A DNA stretch of 64,000 bases from Ischnura elegans (lineage: Eukaryota; Arthropoda; Insecta; Odonata; Coenagrionidae): the NCBI RefSeq assembly GCF_921293095.1, contig NC_060254.1, positions 54,668,069-54,732,068 of the forward strand. The letters are read 5' to 3'. This document shows positions 13,201 through 25,200 of this stretch, piece by piece (position 1 is the stretch's first letter; the number at the start of each line of letters is the position of its first letter). Below the pieces are notes generated by a model. It was not told the origin of the DNA, did no database searches, and saw only the letters and a program-made list of their open reading frames with translations. A program made the position numbers and the translations under genes.

Positions 13201-16200
13201 GCAACTACTGCTGTGCGCAGGGTAAAATTTAAAACCGATATTGGTGGTACCACCGGTGACCTGGGCGGAATAAACCGGAGCAACCAGACGCGCCACCGGA
13301 CGCACCAGCGGTGGCGCATCTGGTTGCCTCGGCTAATAGGGGCCTAAGGGGTGACTAACCAGTACCTACCTTCTGGCTCCATCTTAGTGCATGGTCACAG
13401 CACACGGCCTGAAAGTCTTCCCTAGTTTTGAGGATAGGTCTTGTCAATGGATGATTTCCTCTCTTGTCTGCTAGTCTTGTGTGTGTAAGCTTCAAACCTC
13501 TATCTTGTGCGATCTGGTGTGTCCATGTCTTTAGGTGCATTTGTGTTTTGCTCACGATAGCCACTATGGAGTTACAACTTTTTCTCAAGCCCTCTTTTCC
13601 CCTCTGTCCTTTCCATGCACCCCTTCCATCACCGCCCATCCTCCCCCTCACGTAGTACTATGCTAGGTTCTTTTGCGAGAATTCTAAAATGTGGTTCAGA
13701 ATGACTACACAATTTTGTGCACGTCAAAGTTTTTTTTTAAGATTTGATGACTTTTTTGCAGGAGCCGGGCATGGATAAAAGTTTTGAATTTTGACGTAGT
13801 CTCTTATCTAGCTTTTAAAGGCTAGTTTTTGAAGGCTATTTTTCAAAATGATGTACTGATACTTATGTTATTAGAGCTTGCTATTTTTGGTCAGTTGACA
13901 GTAAGGGGCATCAAAAGAATCCCTATTCCTTGTGAAATGCATATGTTTATTCACTCTAGTCTCCAAACAACAAAGATTGTCCTTTACTTAGCAAAGAAAT
14001 ACATATGAAAATGTTATGTCTAGACAGGGCCAAAATGGCAAGTTCTAAAAAGAGATACATAAGTAGTTGATAGCATATTCTTAGTTAGGCATAGTTCACG
14101 TTGTATTATTTATGTGACTAGAAATATATTCAAAAGAATTTGAATCCCTCCATTTATTCTGTTTCTTCTCTGCATTTTTTTATTCATTTTAGAGGGGATT
14201 TCTTCATTGGCAGAGCTGGGTTAAGGACTTAGGGGTAGTATTGGCTTCATGATTTGTGTTGCACAATAAGTCAACTGTCCAAAATGACTTGAGATTCCAT
14301 TTTTAGACGTAGAGTCTATGTTGGCCATTCTCCCTGCCATGTGTTTATTTTCCCCTCCATTCCTTTCCATTACCCCTCCCTCACATTTCGCCTCCCCTTT
14401 GTATGCGCTTGTGGAGAACTTAGGCTTTCATGAAGACGGAACTTATGCAAAAGATGGTATCTGGTGTAACTTTGTCATCATCATCATCACTTGTCAACAA
14501 TCCTAAGATTGGTTTGATGCAGCTTTCCACTCAATTCTAATATAAGCAAACCTTTTCAAACCTATGTATTTCTTTCTCAGCCTTCTTTGCCTGTTCCATA
14601 TATTTCATACAAGGTCTTCCTTTTCCATTCTTGCCATAAACTTCTCCCTCGACAATTATCTTCATCAGCCCATCATGACTCAAGATATGGCCGATAAGGT
14701 TCCATCTGTCATCATCATCATCATTGATCAACAACCCTAAGATTGTTCGTACGCAGGTTTCCGCGGTGATTACTTGAGTTCAGCATTCTTTCGGGCTGCA
14801 TCCGCGTCCGTTGTCGAAGAACCACAACAGTTTCGCCAGCTCTCCTGCCAGCGTCCTCAGGTGAAGGATGAAGTGAAGCTTTTAGTCCTCTCTTATATAG
14901 TCAAGCTTTGAAGCAGCTCTCCACTCAGTTCTTCTATCAGATAATCTTTTCACACCTATATATTTCTTCTCTTTCACATCCTTTCTTACATATTCAGTGT
15001 TTATTATATTCAAGGTCTTGGTTGGTAACTTTGTAAAATCTTTAATTCATGCCAAATCAATGAGAAAAAATTCTTTGTGAATTTACGCAGAATGATTTTT
15101 GTTACACCACCATGTTTTCATCAAACAGTTAACGTCTCAAGAATTCTTCTTGAGTTCTCCATTGGGCCATGGAAAGCCTAAGATGAATTCCTGGTTTACT
15201 GGGAAAACCCATTGCTTGATTTCGACAGGAATGCAATTGCAGTGTCTTAGGGAAAATTCGATTTATTCAAAAGAATCATTGTTTTTTTCTATGTTTTGCA
15301 AAATTTTATATAAATTTTATTACAAGTTTAAAAAATCTTAAGTTTTAGGGGGGCATCAGCTTATATGTATGTATTTGAAAATCATGTGTTGATTAAATAT
15401 GTGGGGTTGCTTTCAGGTACCTAAAATGTTAGAAATTTAGCACTGGGAGCGCCAGCGATCCAATTTGTAAACTTGGTCGTGTGAAAGTCAACTTTTGAAA
15501 GCTAACGAAGATATTTTCTTTTGACTCTACCGTTATTACCTTTTATGGATAAAAATATTTATAGTTTATGTAGAGATATGTGTGAAATTTAGTTAATCAT
15601 TTAGAATCATTCTTCACATCATATAGAATCTTAGGGGACATCTATTAATTACGTGAGGCATTATGAGGGGAGTGGGGGTCCAGCTGATTCTTACCTAATC
15701 TAACGTGGAGGAGAAGGGGAGTCCTGCAAGTACCATGTAATTTATTTTTTGCAAGAAACAGTGTGAAATGTGATTCTAGACTACAATCTCAGTAATCTTA
15801 ACTACTATAATAATAATAATAATGATTTTATTTCTGTTGGTTAGCAAGTAACATAGAAATCGTCAAAAGGAGAAAAAAAAGTGATGCATTATAGCAAACA
15901 GCATTGGTTAAATAGCAGAAAATTAAAAAAAAAACACAACATGACTCAGTAAAAAACAAATATGTACAATAAATTCAAGTATGACAACAGTCACACTTAG
16001 ATACACACAATAATATGCTTTTTCATGGAGTAAATTCTTTACACCATTTTTGAACAGTGGCAGACAGATAAATAATTTCATATCAAATGGTAGTTTGTTA
16101 TAGATTATTGAGGCTGAATGATGAGGACTTATGTAGAGAAAGGGAAGTAGAGGCTTGGGGTAGGTGGATGTCAGTACTATTTTGTTTGTGGTAAGGGTGC

Positions 16201-19200
16201 ACAATCTCAGATCCCATACGACATTTTATTCTGGGGAAATGACAACCTTTCCCTAAAGATTTTTTCCCTTCAAAAGCAGGCCATTAAGGCAATGTTTCGC
16301 CTCCCTCTTCGTACCCCTGGCAGCTCTTTATTCAAGAACCATACCATCCTCGTCTTCATCTATCATACTAGTCTTAACTATGTAATCTTCAATAAAAATA
16401 ATGAAATAGTTTTTTTAAATAAGTATGATGCAATGAAGCATGGGTTAACATATTTACACTGAAAATATGCATTTTGAAATCTCACGTGAGATTAGATGGA
16501 GGGGGGAGGGAGTGGAGCCAAATCTAACGATATACGTCACACTCCCGATTATCAGGGCTGATGATGGGGAGAGACAACACGAATAATCTAAAAACACGGA
16601 TAATCCAAGCTTTCACTTAAATGTCTTGTAATGTTCATAATTTACATAAAACAAGCAATACATATATTATTTCTGCAGTTATTCTGTTATTTAAGAGTGC
16701 TTCCTGGAGTTATTGAGAGCTTTCTTTGCCAGTTTGTGATCTTTTTAACAGCAATAACATGGTTTTACTCATATTATTAATGCTCCATGTAAGGCCTGGT
16801 TTCAAAAACCACACCTCTGTGGCTGTGTGATCACGGATACAGAAAAGTGGGGTTGCACAAATGCTTTAAAACCACTGCTCGATGTCGGAAACTACGCTGT
16901 CAGGCACCACGCCATGTAGTCGTGTCTGGCATGAGTTATCTGGGTTGCAACTGCTGAGCGACGTGTATCGGTGATCAAGGAGCGTGGTCTCGCACTGTGA
17001 GGCTTGGAAAACAGGAACACGGAGCTCCCGTGAATGCAGCTAGCACGTGACTGCTTCCGTTTTATGAAGGGGATTTTAACAGAAATAATAAGCCCGGTGT
17101 ATCCTAGCATTAATGTCGTAATTACAATGATTTTGCGTCTGATTTTTTAAATAAAGATCCCTGAAAAAATTGAGCGAGAGTGAAAATCATGCGTGGATAA
17201 TCCGCAGGCTGGATAAACTGCAGCCGGATAATCGGGAGTCTGCTGTATCACTAAGAGGGAGGGGAGGGTACATAAATCGCCAAAAGCACCTCATTTAATT
17301 AATGATGCCCCCCTACTTCATACTGTGATCTAGCTTGGTGATGGTTTTCCGGGTTTACACCGCGTTGATTCATGTTTTTGTGGACAACAGTTTCGGGCGC
17401 GTTCCAGCTCCCGTCTTTGGGTCCAAAAACCCGAGGACGGGAGCTGGAACGTGCCCGAAACTTTCGTCCGCAAAAACATGAATCAACGCGTTGTAAACCC
17501 GGAAAACCATCACCAATCAACTCACCGCGGAAGCCTCCGTAATAATGTGATCTAGCTTGTTTGAAATGTGATTCTTCTCCTTCTCGGCAGGCTCCTCATC
17601 ACGAAACAGGGATGGGTGTTAATGTGGGTGGAAGTGGTGTCAACTCCGCATCAACGGCCAGTCTCCTGCCGCCAGGGAGCAGCTCGGGACAGGCCATTGA
17701 GCGCATTCCCGAGCGCAGGTTCCGCCTGCTCACTGTTTCCCTCGTGGCCGGCTCGCTGGCAGTCGCCTTTGCTCTTCCAGACATTGAGCTGGTACTTGGC
17801 CTGGTGGGGTCGTCCATTGGCACCATCACCTGCCTTCTCATGCCGGCACTGTGCTTCCTTAAAGTGGCACCTTCGCAACCGTATCGCCACTCGCACTGGG
17901 GCGGTGGGAAGGGAGTCACCGCTGAGAGGCTCCTGGCACAGGTACGTGAACATGCACGAGCAGTGATGCAGCGAAGGGGTGGTTTTGGGGGATAAAACCC
18001 ACCCCCAATAGCTCAGCAAAATTTTAAGTGTAATCCATTTTGCATAATTGGATTAATATTACATATAGAATGGTGTGAGGATTAATAAAGTATCCTTCAG
18101 AAAGCCGTAAAACTCTCCATTTTGAACTACCGTATATGTCTGAATATAATCCCCCCTTTTTTTCCATAAATGCCCATGGTAAAAGTAAAGGGGGGGACTA
18201 TATTCGAATGCATTTTTTTAACTTTTCCCAAAACTGAAGCCTCAAAATTAGGGGGGGGACTATATTCAGAGGGAGACTATATTCGGAGAAATACAGTACA
18301 GTAAACTCTCGATTATATGAAGCTGGATTTTACGAAGTTTTCGATTATACGAAGTGATAGTGCGGTCCCGGCGGAAAGCCTATGGTAAATACATGGTGCT
18401 ATTCGATTATACGAAGTTTCGATTTTACGAAATGTTTTGAATTTACGAACCCCGGATAGGTCCCCAGGAGCGAAAAGCATTCGTTTATACGAACTATGGC
18501 GAAATATTTGTCAACAAAACTAGTTACGCCGGCGTATGTAGCTAAAAAAATCAGCGCTTCCAACTGTGGTTCATCAAAAGTGTGAAATCGTAAATGACAG
18601 TGCAACTTTGGAGAGAAAGGGTTCGCCTAAAACCTCACGGTGGGAATTTAAGGGAAGTATGAGTTCAGTAAAAATATCGCGACCGACATAATGCCCCTAT
18701 TTACGTGCCTATTCGTAAACATAACATCGACAATACTTCGTAGTTTAACATGTCAGGAAGGTCGCGCGGGGTATTTCGTACACTCTTAATTAACCCTTTG
18801 CACTGCTGTGAACGTACCTGTTTCGTTCGCAAGGCAGGCTGCTATGAACGTACTTCGAAGACTACTTTACTACTTTTTGCCGAAGCACTTCGAAGGGTCC
18901 CTAATCCGGGACCCTTTCCTCGACGAGCTCACCTTCGCTGGCCCCTCTCCTCGACTCTCAGGGCGAGGGCCTCCCTCCCCAAAAGTGACCGCTCTGACTG
19001 CATTTTGAAAATCTATCAATCAATTCCATCATCAAAAATAATTGTTTGCATCGCACTCCTGCCAATCAGGCATTCAAGTACGTCTCCAAACCGTGTTTCT
19101 GCGATGAGAAATAACGATTTTGTTAACTTTGCTAAAATGGCCAAGTTAATAAAATTGTCATTTTTCATTGCAGGAACACGGTTCAAAGACGTACTTTATT

Positions 19201-22200
19201 TCCTCCACTACAATCGCAAATTGCTGGAAATCGGCCGGATACCCTTTGATAGCACATCATGAGGATGTTCTCGAGGTTGGTAATTGATACAACTAGGCTA
19301 CTAGTAATTCTACTGCTATAATATCACGGCTGTAGTTGATTCTTTACGTTATACCTTCAGGAAGCTGCAGCGGATAAAATCGCGGAGGAGATTAGAGGCT
19401 TAAAAGATGATTTTGAAAAATTCTTGGAAAAAGCAGGAAGAGCACAGCGGGCAACATCAAACGATTATATTGCCCTTGACGATGATCTCCGTGCTTGCGA
19501 CAATGGGACGCCGCGGCGTACATACGTCGTAAGAAGCAGCAGCCGGGACTAGTCAGAATAGCAGTGACGACGATGATGAAAGTGAGGAAGTAATTTCACC
19601 AAATAAAAAAGAAGTACACGCTGCCCTCCAAACATCAAGATATTTTGATCTGGCTAAGGAGTTAGGTCCCCAATTTCATTCCCATTTATGCAAGTGAGAA
19701 ACCATGGTGGAAGCGGCGATGGAGATGGGCAAAAAGAAAAAAATAACAGATTTTTTTAGTAGTATCTTTTCGTGTATTATACAATAGCGTTCCTGAGTAA
19801 ACAACTTAAATATCTTAAGTATTGGGCTCTATTACCAACAAACTTAATTTTCAGGCTACTCGTAATGAAGACGCACTTCTAACTCTAACCATGAACTTTC
19901 TTCTCGCACGTCTCCCCGTTTTCCCATGCCGAGAGATCTTTCTTTCCAAAGTCTTTGTTTACTTCCTCCCGCGGCCTTCTGCTGATCTTGCTGACACCCA
20001 CCTTACGCATCCCAAACCCCTCCTTCCTCAGCATTTCCCATTCACTCTCCCCCTAAGGTTACAGAGTTTGAGTGCGTCGTAGAAAAATATGCCCCCCAAA
20101 CGTAAACTGAGGCAGAGCTGAAGGCCCTTTCCCCACCCTTCTTTCTCCTGCCCCCTTCACCCCACCATATGCTGACTGCTTCTTTCCTCAGGCAATCCCC
20201 ATCCCACTCTTATTCACCCCACCCACTGGGAACGTTCCCCGATTGTGGAGAATGGCATGGTTCATCTTTACCTGCAACGGGGGCAAGTTATTAACCGGAG
20301 AGAGGCTGAAGAAGTATCTTCCACTGTCTGGGAAATGGTGCCACGCTTATAATTGTCTCTCTTCTTCTCTGCTGACGTTTCAATTGAAATTATTTTCTTT
20401 GCTCTTTCCTCACTATATTTATTTACGATTATGGCGCGACTATTTTTTAATGCGAAAGCTAAGAAAATATTTTCTCTACGTCAATGATTCTTTGCATAAC
20501 TTTCAATAAGGCGGAGAAAGGGACACGAAAAGTAAATGAGGTGAATGTACAGGTTTTTGCGTGTCATTTTTGGGAATTCACGCAAGTGAACCAATACTTC
20601 ACACACGTTGAGAAATGATGAAACATCTCTTGTAGGAAAACAATCAATGCGGATAATAACGTTTCTCTCTTTATTTCTCCGATAATGGAAGATGTTTCTC
20701 CTGTCGTTTTCCGGTTGGAACCTTGCTCCTGTCGGCATAAAAGAAGAGAGAAATACTATATGAACATTGCACTTCACACCCGGTATGAAGAATATGGTCC
20801 TGATGAAGAATAAAGTCTTTCGTAGCAATGTCTGCTAAGATGACGGAGCACAGTATCCGGACAGAGAACTCAAACAGAATTTACTTCAAATATTCGCCAG
20901 AAGATAATCATATCCTACGTAATTTATAATCGTAACTGAATCTCAATGAAAATAACTAATGGAAAAGATAGCACATTCAACTGAAAATACGGAGTGACTC
21001 GAAATATTAACTTACGAAGGTTATTTTGGAAATGGGTGGAGGCCCTCGTTTTTCTTTTTTTTCTCGTCACTGAGCGATAGAGGGCGTCATAAATGGCGGT
21101 TAGGCCGGCTGCCGCTAAAATTCCGTGGGTGCTGGAAACAAATATATATCTTACGCGAACTTAATAGTTTTTATTCGCTCCTAACCACAAATTTATAACA
21201 TTAAATTCTTATAATAAACTTTGCAATTCATTATTTGATTACGTTTTCTAAACTGGTCGGGAATTTCTTAAGCGATCGTTGATGTTGAAGTATGAACGAG
21301 AAATGGGAATTTTATGGTGGTATAATTATTTAACGATCTTTCACAGCATAAATCGATAACAAAAAGCCTTTTCTATGAATAATACCGAGAATAACCATTT
21401 AAATAAGACCACTAAATACCGAAAACATTTAAATAAGACCACTAAAGACAAAAAAGGGCAGAAGAAACAAAAGCGAACATTTTTTCGTGACTTATGAAAA
21501 AGGTTTGAAATTACGAAACTCGATTTTACGAAGTGCCAATTTTCCGGTCCCACTGACTTCGTAAAATCAAGAGTTTACTGTATTTATATTACATTTTTTC
21601 TGGGGGAGGGCCCGCACCCCTCCCGCTTACCCTGGTGAGTATTGCATGCCCCCCAGACCCACAGAATTAATTGCGTCTAATATCCCCCTAGCCTTACTTC
21701 CTAGCTGCACCCCTGTGTGCACGACCACAAGAAATACCCACAAGTATGATTCTTTAACCCTTTACTGACGGCACGTAAAAAAGGAAAATGTTTTCCATCG
21801 TACGAGTAGCATAAGAATAATTAAAACCTCTCCGTACGGAGCTCTTATTTGGGGAGGAGTTGCCCTTCCCACTGGCATGATTAGAAAAAAGTAAGATTAA
21901 GAAATACCCACGAGTATGATTACATATACCCTTTCTTCCTGCTGCCTATAAGAGGAAAATGTTTTCCGTGCTACGAGTAGCATAAGAATATTTTAAACCG
22001 CTCTTTCTGGTACTCTTTTTTTGGGGAGGAGTTGTCCAGGTATTCTAGTCCCTCTGATTTGGGACCCAACTCTAAGGGGCTCCTGGCCATTGCCCTGGGC
22101 ATTGGGCCCTCTAACACCATCTTAGCACATGCCTCCAGTCATTTTATTGCATTACCAATGCTTTTTTAACCATGTTTTGCTTTGGATTTTCAATAATTTA

Positions 22201-25200
22201 CTCTTTTATATGAATAACTAATATTTTTTCGAGCATTGTGTAATTTTAAATGGATTTTTAGTAGAGATGTGCGAATAGTATCCGCGAATACTCGAATACC
22301 TCGAATATTAGAAAGTATTCGATATTCGAGGTTTCGAATAGTTATGCGAAAAGTACCGCCTCGAATACCTCGAATACTTTGAATTTCGCGTCATACACTG
22401 TCGCACGTACGTCGTTGGTAGTTGACTCGGAAAAATGTAGAGATCTGTAGTCATTTAGTGCTCGCAGCGCCGTTTTACGCAAGTTGACGAATTACATCAA
22501 ATTCGTGGATTTTAGCGGTGAAAAGAGTTCGACGAGGGGAACCGAAAATGGTCGGGTGAAAAAATCCGAAAATCCCCGATTCCCCCCACCAGGAGAACCT
22601 CAGTGCCGTGGGATAGCAACCTTAGGGCATTTCCCACGATCCGCTATCCCCCTCCATTCAGCACTTGCCTCAAACACTCTGAAGCTTTCCTCTTCTCCGA
22701 AATCAAACAAAAGGTCCCAGCTCGCGCAGGGATCGCATTACGAAGACCCCTGCTCCGAAAAAAATATCGAGTTACGAGAACAATAAAAACGTGTTTCACG
22801 CCCTCCCCCCTTTTCTCACCCACTGACCTTTTTCTGGCTACCTGCTTCGAAGTTCCCCATTTCTGGAGGTCAACTGCTGTGTGAGTACCGCGGGATACTT
22901 ACATTAGCGCATTTCCCAAGATCCGGTATCCCTGTCCATTCAGCACTAGCCCCCCTCTGAGGCTTTCCTCTTCTTCGAAAAAAAAAAGGTCACAGCTCGC
23001 GCAGGGATCATATTACGAAGACCTTGGCTTCGAAAAAAATACCAAGTTACACGAGAACAATAGAAACGTGTTTCGGGCCCTCCCTTTTCTCCCCCACTGA
23101 CCTTTTTTTTCCTACCAGCTTCGAAGTTCCCCATTTCTGTGGAGGTCAACCGCTGCATGAGTCATCTATTAGCACAAAAGGTGTCTAAGAATGACTTTCG
23201 TCAATTGATGTTACACCTTTATTGAATTGAAATATTAGTAATGTGCGCGTAATTTCAAAAAGATTAAGACCAAACACGACGTATTTCTGAGTTTATTTAA
23301 GCATTTTACGCAAAGAAATAAATGTCAAAATACGACGGAGACTTAGCATTCTGGCGAAACTCGATATGAGCAGCAGAGCTTCTCCGAAGTTGATGAGGTA
23401 TTTTTTTCCGAAAACGTACATATATCAAGTTACAATTTATGAGTGGTGCTATAAATATTTATTGTTACAGTCACAGACGAAGGGATATTTTCTCAGAATA
23501 TTTGTTTTCTCCCTGATAGCAATTCCAATTCATCTTCTTATCTCGTGAGAACTCCGAAAGATGGACTGAAAATAATTGAAGAAAATCCAGTGGAAAAGAG
23601 CTTGTAATTTGCAAAATGCCTCAGATTGTCAGCTAGCACTTGGCAGCAGGAGTGGGGGTAAAGCAATGTTAGTTGAATCAATTATATGCCCAATTGTTTC
23701 CATAAAATTAAAATATTCATTAATCAGCTAAATTCCTGTTCGAATCATTTAAAGGAAATCAAAATTACTCCCCAAAATCTTGTGTTGCCTGCTGCATAGG
23801 CAACCGAGTCAAATAATCCAGCATTCATCATTTAGTATTCGAGGTATTCGAAATTCGAGGTATTCGAATATTCGAGCAATGATTTAATATTCGAATTCGA
23901 TATTCGAATTCGAGAAATCTGCTATTCGACCCATCTCTAATTTTTAGCGTTGATAATAACAAAGTTAGTAAACATGAGATACTAAGACTCCAAATACAGA
24001 AGTTCTTCATAAGTAATGCTAAAATTTTGTTTAAGAATAAATTACGCTCAGAATAAAATGAAGAATTTGTTTCAAAGTATAAAATAATTGGAGTGTGTTA
24101 CAAATTTTTCTTTGCGAAAATCGTGGCAATATAACTTCCTTTTTTAAAATGGGCGCCATTCAGTCGGTTGATGTTGTTGCGGAGCGTTTGTGGTCGTTCA
24201 AGAGGCGTGACTATGAAGTTTTGTTTCTGCAAAATTCAATCGCTATCATGCATCATTCAGTCAGCTGACACTTCAAAAGCATAGATGGCTGTTATGAAGG
24301 ATCACATCCCTGAGTGCTTCATCTCAACTAGGGGTTATTTGAAGTGGCCACCCCCTCTCTTGATTTGGCCCCTTGAGATTTTTTCAATGGAATTATTTGA
24401 TATCTCATGTTTATGTGCACAGTCCAAGGTCCCTGCATGCTTTGTATACCAACATGCAGGATTAATTTTCCTGCATAACCTCTGATATGCTGGTAACAGT
24501 CATGACAAACGCCAGAAAATGGTTTACTCAGTGTCGATGAAATCTTCTCGGGAAATCACCCGGCTGATTTCCCGAGAAGATTTCATCGACAGCATTCGCC
24601 GGGAAAGAACCAAATCTTTCTTCGGTTTACTCAGTGTCTGGCAATTGGGGAACGTCACTTACCTGGCTTGGTCTTAGAAATTGTTTGAAGCAGAACTTTA
24701 GATATTTGCCTACATTATAAAAATACAAGTTAAAAATTTCTGATCGATGCAATGGAATTTAATAAGTTTTGAAAAAAGGAAATTATGTTGCCGCATTCTG
24801 TACTTCCGCTCTACTTACACAATGTATCAATTCCATCTTCTTCTTTTTTCTGTGAAACCACATTTTGAAAACTTCCACCCTTGATTTCTCTGTTGCTGTC
24901 ATTGACCATGCCTCACTCCCATAGGGAAGCATGCTCCACATGCAAGTGTTTATGATTTACGTCCGGACTTTAATTCCCATGTTCCCAGCTGTTGAGAGTC
25001 ATCTTTTTGAGGATTGCTCTCTTGGTTTAGGCTATTCTACTGACTGTTTCCTTATTGCTCCCCTTATCCTTTTTAACCTTTTTAACCTTTTCCCTACTGT
25101 ACACGTATATATACGTGTGGACGTTTCCTGACCCGGGAGACGACGGACGTATATACAGTCGGATCCGGATTTAACGTCTTCGCATTTAACGTTTTTCCGC

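Noticed and set aside
17568-18019. Overlapping frames on both strands around SLC38A10 exon 7
   Set aside because: Shadows of the exon in other frames. Only the frame joining phase 0 to exons 6 and 8 fits the family.
18750-19262. 170-aa plus-strand frame
   Set aside because: Lies inside the Tigger-like relic and resembles no transposase domain. Treated as chance open frame in repeat DNA.
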